The position numbers and the translations under genes are program-made. Below, one piece after another: positions 31,169 through 39,318 of a stretch of DNA of 64,000 nucleotides. The notes under the pieces were generated by a model. It was not told the origin of the DNA. It saw only the letters and a program-made list of their open reading frames with translations, and did not search any database. Positions within the stretch are counted from its first letter, which is position 1; each line of letters starts with the position of its first letter. Origin of the DNA: Kribbella steppae (GTDB lineage: Bacteria; Actinomycetota; Actinomycetes; Propionibacteriales; Kribbellaceae); the NCBI RefSeq assembly GCF_004342025.1, contig NZ_SLWN01000012.1, positions 186,001-250,000 on the forward strand. Direction: 5' to 3'.

Positions 31169-32356
31169 ATGAACGTCGGTCGAGCACGCTGGGCGGTGAC
31201 CGCGGTGTTCTTGGTCAACGGGTGTCTGGTGTCGAGCTACCTCGCCCGGATCCCGTCGATCAAGGTCGAGCACCACCTGAGCGAGAGCGAGTTGGGCATC
31301 GTCCTCACCCTGTTCGGTGCGGCGGCGCTGGTGTCGATGCAGTTCGTCGGTGGGGTGGTTGCGAGGACCGGCAGCGGTCGGTTGATCCGCCTGGCCCTGG
31401 TGCTGCTGCCGATCCTGTTGGCCGCGGTCGGCCAAGCCCGCGGAATAGTCCAATTGGGTATCGCGGTCGCCCTGATGGGACTCGTGCACGGCGCCGTGGA
31501 CGTGGCGATGAACGCCCACGCCGTTGCCGTCGAGCGCCTGCGCGGCCGGCCGATCATGAGCGGCTGCCACGCCGCCTGGAGCGTCAGCGCCGTACTCGCG
31601 TCACTCGTGAGTGCGGCGGTCACGCGCGCCGGAGTCGACATCGGCACCCAGTTCGTCGTCGTTGGCGCCGTCCTGCTGATCGCGGGACAGCTCGCGACCC
31701 GCGGGCTGCTTCCGCCGTCGGCCGATCAGGCACGCGGCGAGAAGCGGTCCCCGTGGTCTGGCGGTTGGACTCGGCCAGTCCTGATCTTCGGCGCGATGGG
31801 CTTCGTCGTGATGATCGGCGAGGCGGCCGTGATCAGCTGGAGCGGCGTACTCCTGCACGAGTCCCGCGGCGCCGGTCTCGCGACAGCCGGACTGGCTTTC
31901 ACGGCGTTCACCGCCTGCCAGACAGCGGGCCGACTGATCGGCGATCGCTTGACCGAGCGGTACGGCGCCGACGTCCTGTTCCGTGGTTGTGCCCTGGTGG
32001 CGGTGATCGGGCTGACAGTGGTGGTCGCCGTACCGCTGTGGCCGGCAGCGATCGCCGGATTCGCCTTGCTCGGGCTCGGTGGATCGGTGCTGTTGCCGCT
32101 GATCTTCAGTGCGGTCGGCCGGGTCGGCGGGGTCGAGGCAGCGACCGCGGTCTCGCGGCTGACCACGTTCACGTACGCCGGAATCCTGATCGGACCCGCG
32201 GTCGTCGGCTGGGTCGCCGCGGCGGTCGGATTGGTCTGGACGTTCACCGGCCTGCTGCCGTTGTTGCTCGGCGTGGCGGCCAAGAGTCGGCTCCTGGCGG
32301 GCAGGTCACCGAAGGAGCACGTTTCCGCGTCAACCTTGACTTCGGCGGAGAGGTAG
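31169..32356 (+). CDS. Major facilitator superfamily transporter
   Basis: 395 residues with twelve predicted transmembrane helices (VTAVFLVNGCLVSSYLARIPSIK first). The loop between helices 2 and 3 reads ARTGSGRLIR, a loose form of the family motif. The ATG at 31169 follows CGGAGG; the longer upstream frame overlaps the divergent lexA gene and has no signal. The pattern resembles the YbjJ/fucose-permease-like group of exporters. Substrate unknown. Confidence 0.82.
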   Translation: MNVGRARWAVTAVFLVNGCLVSSYLARIPSIKVEHHLSESELGIVLTLFGAAALVSMQFVGGVVARTGSGRLIRLALVLLPILLAAVGQARGIVQLGIAVALMGLVHGAVDVAMNAHAVAVERLRGRPIMSGCHAAWSVSAVLASLVSAAVTRAGVDIGTQFVVVGAVLLIAGQLATRGLLPPSADQARGEKRSPWSGGWTRPVLIFGAMGFVVMIGEAAVISWSGVLLHESRGAGLATAGLAFTAFTACQTAGRLIGDRLTERYGADVLFRGCALVAVIGLTVVVAVPLWPAAIAGFALLGLGGSVLLPLIFSAVGRVGGVEAATAVSRLTTFTYAGILIGPAVVGWVAAAVGLVWTFTGLLPLLLGVAAKSRLLAGRSPKEHVSASTLTSAER

Positions 32357-32393
32357 GAAAAATTCTTTCCAAACAGGGCGGATATGACGGAAT

Positions 32394-32411
32394 CTTTCCG
32401 CCATCGGAAAG
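32394..32411. promoter_or_regulatory. Operator-like palindrome upstream of the solute-binding protein gene
   Basis: CTTTCCG and CGGAAAG are perfect inverted repeats separated by CCAT. A further TTCTTTCC copy lies about 30 bases upstream, in an unusually AT-rich stretch. A repressor site for sugar uptake is plausible; it does not match the DasR consensus. Confidence 0.45.
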
Positions 32412-32437
32412 GGAATGTTTCTTGAAGGGCGGGACCG

Positions 32438-33862
32438 ATGACCACTCCTGACAACCTGTCGCGGCGGCTGTTTCTGCAGCGCGCGGCGGTCGGCACGCTG
32501 CTGGCCACCGGCGGCGGGACGCTGCTGTCGGCTTGTGCCAGCGGCGGCAGCGACTCCGATGACGCCGGCGGCGGTGGCGGCGCGGAGAAGACCTCCGAGA
32601 ACCCGTTCGGGGTGAAGGCCTCCGACCCGCTGGACGTGGTGATCTTCAAGGGCGGGTACGGCGACGACTACGCCAAGGCGCACGAGGACCTGTACAAGAA
32701 GAAGTTCGCCGAGACCACGATCAAGCACGCCGGGATCACCGACATCACCCCGCAGCTGCAGCCGCGCTTCAACGGCGGCAACCCGCCTGATGTCATCGAC
32801 AACTCCGGCGCCTCCCTGCTGCCGATGTCGACGCTCGCGACCAGCGGTCAGCTGACCGACCTGACCCAGCTGTTCGACGCGACGTCGATCGACGACCCGA
32901 ACAAGAAGGTCCGCGACACCCTCGAGCCGATCGCGCTCGAGGCCGCGATGCTGAACGGCAAGCCGCTCGTGCTCGAGTACGTCCTCACCGTGTACGCGCT
33001 CTGGTACAACAAGCCGCTCTTCGCCAAGAACGGCTGGGTGCCGGCGAAGACCTGGGCCGAGTTCCTGACGCTGTGCGAGGAGATCAAGAAGGCCGGGATC
33101 GCGCCGCTCGCGCACCAGGGCAAGCACGGCAACTACATCGGCGGTGTCGTGATGGACATGGCCGTCAAGCACGGCGGCCACGAGGTGATCAAGGCGATCG
33201 ACTCGCTGGAGCCGAACGCCTGGAAGCACGAGTCGATCAAGATGGCCGCCGAGGCGCTGCTGGAGCTCAAGGGCAAGGGCTACATCATGCAGGGCACCGA
33301 GGGCCTGGACCACATCCAGTCCCAGACCGCGTGGAACCAGGGCAAGGCCGCGTTCATACCGTCGGGTTCCTGGCTGGAGAACGAGCAGAAGACCGTTGCA
33401 CCGAAGGACTTCGAGACCACCGCGACGTACACGCCGTTGCTCGACGGTTCCAAGCTGCCGGTCGACGTCACCCGCATCGCCGCCGGCGAGAACTTCATCG
33501 TCCCGTCGAAGGCGAAGAACCAGGCCGGCGGTCTGGAGTACCTGCGGATCATGCTGTCGAAGGAGGCGGCCGGCAAGTTCACCGAGCTGACCGGGTCGCC
33601 GACGATCGTGAAGGGCGCGACCGAGGGCATCAAGCTGAGTCCGGGCGCTGCCTCCTCGGACGCCCTGATCAAGTCCGGTGGCACCAACAACTGGACCCAG
33701 TACTTCGCCGGCTGGTACTCGACGATGGACAAGCCGTCCCGCAGCATCTACGCCGAGCTCGCCGCCGCCCGGATCACCGCCGACGAGTTCTGCAACCGCA
33801 TGCAGAAGCTCGCCGACGACACCGCCAAGGACCCGGGAACGAAGAAGCAGACCCGCACCTAG
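32438..33862 (+). CDS. Sugar ABC transporter substrate-binding lipoprotein (NgcE-like)
   Basis: 474 residues. A twin-Arg-like leader (LSRRLFLQRAA) ends in lipobox LLSAC with Cys33. After a Gly/Ser/Asp linker comes a family 1 solute-binding domain: PPDVIDNSGASLLPMSTLA, LWYNKPLFAKNGWVPAKTW, HQGKHGNYIGG and FIPSGSWLENE match the N-acetylglucosamine/diacetylchitobiose-binding NgcE group. RBS GAAGGG. The permease genes that normally follow (ngcF, ngcG) are absent, so this is an orphan receptor that must borrow permeases and an ATPase from elsewhere, or is a second ligand receptor. A strong terminator follows. Confidence 0.82.
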   Translation: MTTPDNLSRRLFLQRAAVGTLLATGGGTLLSACASGGSDSDDAGGGGGAEKTSENPFGVKASDPLDVVIFKGGYGDDYAKAHEDLYKKKFAETTIKHAGITDITPQLQPRFNGGNPPDVIDNSGASLLPMSTLATSGQLTDLTQLFDATSIDDPNKKVRDTLEPIALEAAMLNGKPLVLEYVLTVYALWYNKPLFAKNGWVPAKTWAEFLTLCEEIKKAGIAPLAHQGKHGNYIGGVVMDMAVKHGGHEVIKAIDSLEPNAWKHESIKMAAEALLELKGKGYIMQGTEGLDHIQSQTAWNQGKAAFIPSGSWLENEQKTVAPKDFETTATYTPLLDGSKLPVDVTRIAAGENFIVPSKAKNQAGGLEYLRIMLSKEAAGKFTELTGSPTIVKGATEGIKLSPGAASSDALIKSGGTNNWTQYFAGWYSTMDKPSRSIYAELAAARITADEFCNRMQKLADDTAKDPGTKKQTRT

Positions 33863-33887
33863 TCACGCAGGATCTTCGGGAGCCACG

Positions 33888-33907
33888 GCCCGCCGGTGTC
33901 GGCGGGC
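33888..33907 (+). terminator. Terminator of the solute-binding protein gene
   Basis: GCCCGCCG-GTGT-CGGCGGGC: perfect 8-bp stem with a four-base loop, 26 bases after the stop codon. No T-tract, as usual for actinobacterial terminators. Confidence 0.6.
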
Positions 33908-34018
33908 GGTGGCGTCCTGCGGCGTCGTACCGCTGGAGAAGGTCGGCGACGAGCTCACTCGACCTGCGCTAGTGCCGTATCCAGAAACGTTGGGGTTGTC
34001 ATCGGTCCGGTCAGATTG

Positions 34019-34118
34019 GTGCAGTTCGACAGGAGGTGTCCGGCGATCGAGCCGCATACCGGGCGGGCTCAGGCTTGGAATGGCTGGCAGCAGGCGCATA
34101 CGTCCTGTCGAACTGCAC
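34019..34118. repeat. 100-bp element bounded by perfect 16-bp inverted repeats
   Basis: GTGCAGTTCGACAGGA (34019-34034) and its exact reverse complement (34103-34118) enclose 68 bases that contain a shorter GAGCC/GGCTC stem and two copies of GCATAC. No target-site duplication or transposase. It could be a miniature inverted-repeat element or a large RNA hairpin. Confidence 0.5.
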
Positions 34119-34354
34119 GAGGCGGACCCGTCAGAGGTGACGACCAAACCACACCGCCGCACTGAACGGCATCGTGGTCGACCCACCCACAGTGGATGCT
34201 CCAGGCCGGTCGGCGGGAGCTCGGTGACGACCCCACCGTTCGTTGACGCCGCTTTAGCAGGGTGACCAGCTGGTCGCGATCGAGGTCCTCGGATCGTGGC
34301 GCGTGGATGCGGTCGCGGATGGTGAGGGCACGCCGCCACGCGGGACCTCCGATC

Positions 34355-34360
34355 TACGAT
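34355..34360 (+). promoter_or_regulatory. -10 element of the phosphotransferase gene at 34367
   Basis: TACGAT ends six bases before the ATG with no RBS between; leaderless arrangement. Confidence 0.5.
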
Positions 34361-34366
34361 CGGCCG

Positions 34367-35164
34367 ATGGACTCTCCACCGGACAGAATGCTCGCCGCCT
34401 TCGGCCTTTCCGCCCAGCCTGTATTGCTGCCAGGTGGGCAGGGCGAGACCTGGCGGGTCGGGGACGTGGTGCTGAAGCCGGTGGGGTCTGCCGCAGAGGC
34501 AGTGTGGCGGGCGGAGGTATTTGCGGGGTTGCCGGACGGGTTGGGGTTTCGGGTGCCTCGCGAGGTGCGGGCGATGGACGGCTCGTGGGTTGTTGAGGGC
34601 TGGGAGGCGTCCGAGGTGCTGGAGGGCGCGACCGACACCGGGCGGCCGGACGACGTACTGACGGCCGGCGCGGCTTTTCACGAGGCGGTTGCCGAGCTAC
34701 CGCGGCCGGAGTTCCTGGATCGGCGGGAGGATCCGTGGACGTTGGGCGATCAGGTGGCCTGGGACGAGCAGGCGATTGTCGGGCACAGTCAGAAGCTGGT
34801 GGAGTCGCTGATTGAGGCTCGGCGACCGGTGGCGCTGCCGGCGCAGGTCGTCCATGGGGACTTGCTGGGGAATGTGATGTTCGCGGACGGGCTGCCGCCC
34901 GCGATCATCGACTGGCCGGTCTACTGGCGGCCGCCGTCCTGGGCAGCCGCCGTCGCAGTGGTCGACGCGCTCTGCTGGTACGACGCCAAGCCGGAACTTG
35001 CGGCGCGATGGTCACACCTCCCGGAGTGGGGACAGATGCTCGTCCGCGCCCTGATCTACCGCATGGTCACCGACGACGTGGCCCACGGCCCCGCGATCTG
35101 GACGCCCGGCCACCGCAACGCCTACCAGCCCGTGATCGACCTGGCGCTCACGTACACCCGCTGA
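34367..35164 (+). CDS. Aminoglycoside-phosphotransferase-like protein (TIGR02569 type)
   Basis: 265 residues. The catalytic loop is VVHGDLLGNVM (about 162-172) and the metal-binding segment IIDWPVYWRPPSW. The N-terminal lobe contains GGQGETWRVGDVVLKPVG in place of a nucleotide-binding loop. The spacing and the WRPPSW motif fit the actinobacterial TIGR02569 group, whose substrate is unknown; it is probably a small-molecule kinase and not necessarily a resistance enzyme. Its last 153 bases overlap the 3' end of the convergent MFS gene. Confidence 0.8.
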   Translation: MDSPPDRMLAAFGLSAQPVLLPGGQGETWRVGDVVLKPVGSAAEAVWRAEVFAGLPDGLGFRVPREVRAMDGSWVVEGWEASEVLEGATDTGRPDDVLTAGAAFHEAVAELPRPEFLDRREDPWTLGDQVAWDEQAIVGHSQKLVESLIEARRPVALPAQVVHGDLLGNVMFADGLPPAIIDWPVYWRPPSWAAAVAVVDALCWYDAKPELAARWSHLPEWGQMLVRALIYRMVTDDVAHGPAIWTPGHRNAYQPVIDLALTYTR

Positions 35165-36286
35165 CGCCACCAGAACGGTGCCCAAGGCAAGCACCCCGAG
35201 CCCCGCCCCGATCCAGCCCACCGACGAGTATCCGGCTCCGGCCCCGATCGCCAGCCCGCCGAGCCACGGCCCCGCGGTGATCCCGACGTTGAACGCCGAG
35301 ATGTTGAAGGCCGCCGCCAGCGTCGGCGCCGACCCGGCCACCGTGAACACCCGCGAGTTCACCGCCGGATTGTTGGCGAACCCGAACGCGCCAATGGCCA
35401 CGATGGCCGGTACGGCGACCCACGCAGTACTGGTCCACAACGCGAGTACGACGGCCGCCGCGATCACTCCGGTCATGCCGACCCGCAGTGTCATGAACGG
35501 CCTCGCATCAGCGGTGCGGCCGCCGATCGTGATTCCGACCAGCGCACCAACGCCGTACAGAGCGAGGACGACAGGGATCCACCCGGCGGACAGGCCGGTC
35601 GAGTCGGTCAGCAGGGGAGCGAGGTAACTGAAGACGACCAGGACTGCGCCGGTCGAGAGGGCCGTGGTGCCGTAGGCGAGCCAGAGAGCCGGGTTCGCCA
35701 TCGTCCGCAGCTCCTGGCGGAGGACCGGCGTACTGGCCGAGCGCCCACCGGGGATGGTCGCGACCACACCGATCATCGCGAGTGCCGACAAGGCGGCAAC
35801 CGCCCAGAACGCGGCCCGCCAGCCGAGGTGCTGACCGATGACCGTCCCGGCCGGGAGACCGACGATGGTGGCGACCGTGAGTCCGCCGGCGAGGATGCTC
35901 ATCGCTTTGGCGCGCGACTCCGGTCCGGCCAATCCGATGGCTGTGACAGCGGCGACGGCCCAGAAACCGGCGTACACGAAGGCGCCGACGACCCGCGTCG
36001 CGAGGAGCATCCCGTATCCGGTTGTCAGCGCGCCGAGGACGTGCGTGACGGCGAAGACGGCGAGGAAGGCCAGCATGGCGGCGCGGCGGGACCAGCGCAG
36101 GGTCACGACGGCCAGGATCGGGGCGCCGATCAGCATCCCGGCCGCGAACGCGGAGATGAGCAGGCCGGCAGCCGGAATCGACACGTCCAGGTCAGCGGCG
36201 ATCTCGGGCAGCAGACCGGCGAGCATCAGTTCGGACGTGCCCTGGGCGAAGATCGCCAGGCCGAGCACGTAGACAGCGAGCGGCAT
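35012..36286 (-). CDS. MFS drug exporter (Cmx/CmlA-like)
   Basis: 424 residues from the ATG at 36286, preceded by AGAGGA. Twelve predicted helices; MPLAVYVLGLAIFAQGTSELMLAGLLPEI and GMLIGAPILAVVTLRWSRR match the Cmx/Cml chloramphenicol-type exporters and arabinose-efflux-like permeases. The hydrophobic core ends near residue 375. The last 50 residues are polar, lack helices and are read antisense to the phosphotransferase gene, so the stop codon has probably moved. It lies 66 bases downstream of a TetR gene on the same strand, with a near-palindrome ATTGGATCAAT (36301-36311) between as a possible operator. Confidence 0.82.
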   Translation of the reverse strand: MPLAVYVLGLAIFAQGTSELMLAGLLPEIAADLDVSIPAAGLLISAFAAGMLIGAPILAVVTLRWSRRAAMLAFLAVFAVTHVLGALTTGYGMLLATRVVGAFVYAGFWAVAAVTAIGLAGPESRAKAMSILAGGLTVATIVGLPAGTVIGQHLGWRAAFWAVAALSALAMIGVVATIPGGRSASTPVLRQELRTMANPALWLAYGTTALSTGAVLVVFSYLAPLLTDSTGLSAGWIPVVLALYGVGALVGITIGGRTADARPFMTLRVGMTGVIAAAVVLALWTSTAWVAVPAIVAIGAFGFANNPAVNSRVFTVAGSAPTLAAAFNISAFNVGITAGPWLGGLAIGAGAGYSSVGWIGAGLGVLALGTVLVASAGVRERQVDHGLVGVAVAGRPDRGAVGHVVGDHAVDQGADEHLSPLREV

Positions 36287-36352
36287 CGGATTCCTCTCAT
36301 ATTGGATCAATCAGTGCAAAACGTGGGCGTGCAGCACTGCGGGACGGTTGGG

Positions 36353-36928
36353 TCAGAAGGTTCGGAGTGCGGAGGCGACGACGGCCTCCTGGCCGGCCCG
36401 GGTTGCGCCGGCGCGGGCCGCGACACGCAGCCCGCTCAGTACGACGAACACGTAGTCGGCGAGCGCGGTCGGGTCATGATCGGCATCGACCTCGCCCGCG
36501 GCCTGTGCGGCGCGGAACGCCGTGGCGAGCGCCTCGATCTTGACGGCATGGTCGCGGTCGAGCAGCTCGGCAACCTCGGGCTCGTGTGGTGCGAGCTCGA
36601 CGAGCGTGTTGACCACCAGGCAGCCGAGCGGGTCAGCTGGGTCCGGCTCGACCGCGTCCCACAGGATCTGGCGGACGCGCTCGCGGATCGGCAGGTCGCT
36701 GCTCTCGATCAGCTCGAGCTGCCTCGCGGTCTTCGTCTCCATGTAGCGCCGCAGGGCCCGGTCGAACAGCTCGCGCTTGCTCTTGAAGGTGTTGTAGATG
36801 CTGCTCCGGCCCAGTCCGGTGGCCTCGCAGAGTTGCTGCGTCGAGGTGCCTTCGTAGCCGAACGTCCAGAACAACGTCATCGCGGCATCGACGGCGCGAT
36901 CCTCGTTGAACGTCCTCGGCCTGGCCAT
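36353..36928 (-). CDS. TetR-family repressor, upstream of the MFS exporter
   Basis: 191 residues from the ATG at 36928. HTH (about residues 25-45): STQQLCEATGLGRSSIYNTF, followed by KSKRELFDRAL, a standard TetR pattern; the C-terminal ligand domain is variable (ADPLGCLVVNTLVELAPHEP). It likely represses the MFS gene and itself in response to an exported compound. A leaderless TAGGCT -10 precedes the ATG. The much longer upstream reading in this frame crosses the DUF1906 gene and is rejected. Confidence 0.88.
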   Translation of the reverse strand: MARPRTFNEDRAVDAAMTLFWTFGYEGTSTQQLCEATGLGRSSIYNTFKSKRELFDRALRRYMETKTARQLELIESSDLPIRERVRQILWDAVEPDPADPLGCLVVNTLVELAPHEPEVAELLDRDHAVKIEALATAFRAAQAAGEVDADHDPTALADYVFVVLSGLRVAARAGATRAGQEAVVASALRTF

Positions 36929-36935
36929 GTCGATC

Positions 36936-36959
36936 AGCCTAACATGTTCTAGACTGAAC
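36936..36959 (-). promoter_or_regulatory. Promoter/operator of the tetR gene
   Basis: TAGGCT (36941-36936) ends seven bases before the tetR ATG. Just upstream GTTC-TAGACT-GAAC (36946-36959) is an inverted repeat placed to block it, a candidate autoregulatory operator. Confidence 0.45.
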
Positions 36960-37000
36960 GATCCAAAACGGCCCGGTCGAGACCCGGTGATCTGCATCGA

Positions 37001-37141
37001 TAGCATTTGGCCATCGAGGCGAGTGCCGGAAGCTCTTCGACAGAGCGGCGGGCACTCGCCTTGACTTGGGGATCTGGGGTTGGGACTGGGGGGCTCTGTG
37101 TGCTTTCGGGACCGGCCGTCCGCCGAAAGTGAGGAGCTTTT
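37001..37141 (+). ncRNA. Structured 5' leader of the DUF1906 gene
   Basis: TAGCAT at 37001-37006 is a -10 candidate, so transcription would begin near 37013, directly before a long hairpin: AGGCGAGTGCC (37017-37027) pairs with GGCACTCGCCT (37051-37061), with an inner GCTCT-TCGAC-AGAGC stem. The leader then runs about 80 bases, G-rich, to the GTG at 37142. It may be a regulatory leader or an mRNA-stability element. It does not match any riboswitch I know well. Confidence 0.35.
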
Positions 37142-39175
37142 GTGAGGCTGTACAAACCCGGGGCGGTGGCACTTGCCCTCGCCCTGGTCGCCGGCGTGGC
37201 CACAGTGGTGACCATCAGTCGCCCGGCTGCCGCCGATGAGACGAAGACCGTGTCCTACCGCGGATACGAGGTGCAGGTGCCCGTGAGTTGGCCGGTCGTG
37301 GACCTGGCCGCCACTCCGACCGCCTGTGTTCGTCTCGACCGCCCTGCTGTTTACCTGGGCCGCAGTACCGCTCAGGCCGATTGCCCTGCCCACCTGGTCG
37401 GCCGCAGCGGGGGCATCGTGCTCGAGCCGTTGACCACGGCCGAGTCGTCCACCCCCGGTCTGCTGCGCCGCGTCGTACCGGATGCCGGCGTACTGGCGAC
37501 CGCCTACTACGCACCCGGTGACGAGCAGGCTGCGGACGACGTACTGGCCACCGGCCGGGTCGTCTCGAAGTCGAAGTCGGCACAGCCTGTCCAGCCTGCC
37601 GCGGTCGCGCAGTCCGTGGTTGCTTCGGGCACCTTCAAGGGCAACGCCTTCGACACCTGTGCGGCGCCGAGCCAGTCGACGATGGACGCCTGGCTGCCGG
37701 CCTACAAGGCCGTCGGAATCTACATCAGCGGCGGCCTGCGCGCCTGCCAGCAGCCGAATCTGACTCCGGGCTGGGTGTCCACGAACGCGAGCAAGGGCTG
37801 GCAGTTCCTGCTGATCGACGTCGGCATGCAGGCGCCGTGCACCATTTACAGCAGCAAGATGTCGACCGTCCCGGCCACCGCGCTCGCGCAGGGCAAGACT
37901 GCCGCGGCCAACGCCGTGGCGGCCGCGCAAGCACTCGGCTTCGCCCAGCGCAGTGCGATCTACAGCGACATCGAGGCCTACCCGTCCACAGCGGCCTGTA
38001 AGGCTTCGGTGCTGTCCTACCTGAGCGGCTGGACCCAGGAGCTCAACGCCCGCGGCTACGTCGGCGGTGCGTACGTCGCAGCCGGTTCGGGTGGTGTCGA
38101 CCTGGTGAGTGCCTACAGCAGTACGGCGTACACGCGGCCGGACAACCTGTGGTTCGCACACTGGGGCGCGACGCCGGTCGGGACGAGCAGGTTCATCCCG
38201 GCGACGTCCTGGACCAACCACCAGCGGGTGCACCAGTACCAGGGCAACGTCAGCGAGACCAACGGCGGCGTGACCGTCAACATCGACAAGAACTGGGTGG
38301 ACCTCACTGCACCGCCGCCACCGGTCAGCAGCTTCAGCGTCACCGGCTCGGCGGGCTCTGCAACGCTCCGGTGGACCCAGCCGGCCAACGTCACCGTCGG
38401 CCAGATCATCGTCCGTGGCGCATCGGGCAACACCTCGCCGGCGCTGCCGACGGCCGGTGCGGCGATCTACAACGGCATTGCGAGCTCATTCACCGTCACT
38501 GGCCTGCCGAACTCGGCCAGTTACGCCTACCGGGTCTTCGTGAAGGACAGCACCGGGAAGATCGGTCCGGGTGTCGACACGCGGCTGATCGGCACGAAGT
38601 CGACGATCACGGCCAGTGCGGCGTCGATCATGTACACCCGCGCGTCCACACTGAGCACCACGGTGACGCGGATCAACGACGGCGCCAAGCTGGCCGGCGT
38701 ACCGGTCGTGCTGTACTCGAAGGCGAAGACCGCGTCGAAGTGGGCCGTGGCCGGCCAGTTCACGTCGGATGCGAACGGTGTCGTCAGCTCGGCCCAGACG
38801 CCGGCCGTGTCGACGTACTACATGTGGGGCTACAACGGCGCGACCGGCCTGCTGGGCACGCGGAGCGCTGCTGTCCTCGTCCAGGTGCAGCCTGCGATGT
38901 CGGCGTACCTGGTCCCGGGGTCGATGGTGCTGGGGAAGGCGGCGGCGTTGTACGGCTACCTGAACCCGCCGCACGCGGGGATGACCGTCTACCTGCAGCG
39001 GCGCTCGGGGACGAGCTGGGTCGCGGTGACGACGGGCAAGCTGGCGACGAACGGGAAGTACGCGTTCAGCATCAAGCCGACGGCGCGTGGCACGTACACG
39101 TACCGGGTGGTGTGGCTGGCTGACGCCGATCACCAGGGCACGCAGACGGCGTCGAAGGTGCTGACCGTCAGCTGA
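37142..39175 (+). CDS. Secreted DUF1906 glycoside-hydrolase-like protein with FN3/Ig-like domains
   Basis: 677 residues. Signal peptide about 1-31 ending in AAADE. A 130-residue N-terminal region of unknown type precedes the DUF1906 TIM-barrel-like domain (about 165-385: FDTCAAPSQSTMDAWLPAYKAVGIYISG, IYSDIEAYP, NIDKNWVDL). DUF1906 is found in Rv2525c and is thought to act on cell-wall glycans. A fibronectin-III-like domain (about 392-480) and two Ig-like beta domains follow to the C-terminus. GTG start after GAGGAG. No sortase or membrane anchor, so released or held by wall binding. Single gene with a terminator. Confidence 0.85.
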   Translation: MRLYKPGAVALALALVAGVATVVTISRPAAADETKTVSYRGYEVQVPVSWPVVDLAATPTACVRLDRPAVYLGRSTAQADCPAHLVGRSGGIVLEPLTTAESSTPGLLRRVVPDAGVLATAYYAPGDEQAADDVLATGRVVSKSKSAQPVQPAAVAQSVVASGTFKGNAFDTCAAPSQSTMDAWLPAYKAVGIYISGGLRACQQPNLTPGWVSTNASKGWQFLLIDVGMQAPCTIYSSKMSTVPATALAQGKTAAANAVAAAQALGFAQRSAIYSDIEAYPSTAACKASVLSYLSGWTQELNARGYVGGAYVAAGSGGVDLVSAYSSTAYTRPDNLWFAHWGATPVGTSRFIPATSWTNHQRVHQYQGNVSETNGGVTVNIDKNWVDLTAPPPPVSSFSVTGSAGSATLRWTQPANVTVGQIIVRGASGNTSPALPTAGAAIYNGIASSFTVTGLPNSASYAYRVFVKDSTGKIGPGVDTRLIGTKSTITASAASIMYTRASTLSTTVTRINDGAKLAGVPVVLYSKAKTASKWAVAGQFTSDANGVVSSAQTPAVSTYYMWGYNGATGLLGTRSAAVLVQVQPAMSAYLVPGSMVLGKAAALYGYLNPPHAGMTVYLQRRSGTSWVAVTTGKLATNGKYAFSIKPTARGTYTYRVVWLADADHQGTQTASKVLTVS

Positions 39176-39187
39176 GCTGGTCCTTGT

Positions 39188-39222
39188 AGTCAGGCCGGCC
39201 GCCCTGTGTGGCCGGCCTGACT
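39188..39222 (+). terminator. Terminator of the DUF1906 gene
   Basis: AGTCAGGCCGGCC pairs perfectly with GGCCGGCCTGACT (13-bp stem, nine-base loop), followed by TTGG, 12 bases after the stop codon. The strongest hairpin of its kind in the window. Confidence 0.75.
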
Positions 39223-39305
39223 TTGGTGTGCGCGGCGGAGGGCGTATTCCTGATGGCGATCATCTTGATCGGAAACAATCGCTTTTCGTGATGCTGTTCG
39301 CCGCT

Positions 39306-39311
39306 TAGCGT
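39306..39311 (+). promoter_or_regulatory. -10 element of the alpha/beta hydrolase operon
   Basis: TAGCGT ends seven bases before the ATG at 39319; no RBS. Leaderless arrangement. Confidence 0.5.
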
Positions 39312-39318
39312 CGTGGGT

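Larger units (their letters stand above)
33863..34366. other. Gene-poor stretch of about 500 bp
   Basis: Between the solute-binding protein gene and the phosphotransferase. It holds a terminator hairpin, a 100-bp element bounded by 16-bp inverted repeats, and at 34225-34330 a minus-strand open stretch reading LTIRDRIHAPRSEDLDRDQL that looks like a decayed gene fragment without start or stop in place. No complete gene, tRNA or transposase is visible. Confidence 0.5.

Noticed and set aside
32438..33862. DasR control of the solute-binding protein gene
   Set aside because: The upstream palindrome CTTTCCG/CGGAAAG does not match the DasR consensus built on GGTCTAGACC.
34019..34118. Insertion sequence
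   Set aside because: Terminal inverted repeats exist but the inside is only 68 bases, with no transposase and no target duplication; reported as a repeat only.
34367..35164. Aminoglycoside resistance gene
   Set aside because: The kinase motifs are of the APH fold, but the TIGR02569-like pattern and chromosomal context give no support for a resistance role.
36353..38233. 626-residue reading of the tetR frame
   Set aside because: The upstream 430 codons run antisense through the signal peptide and DUF1906 domain of the next gene. The ATG at 36928 has a leaderless promoter and gives a normal-length TetR.
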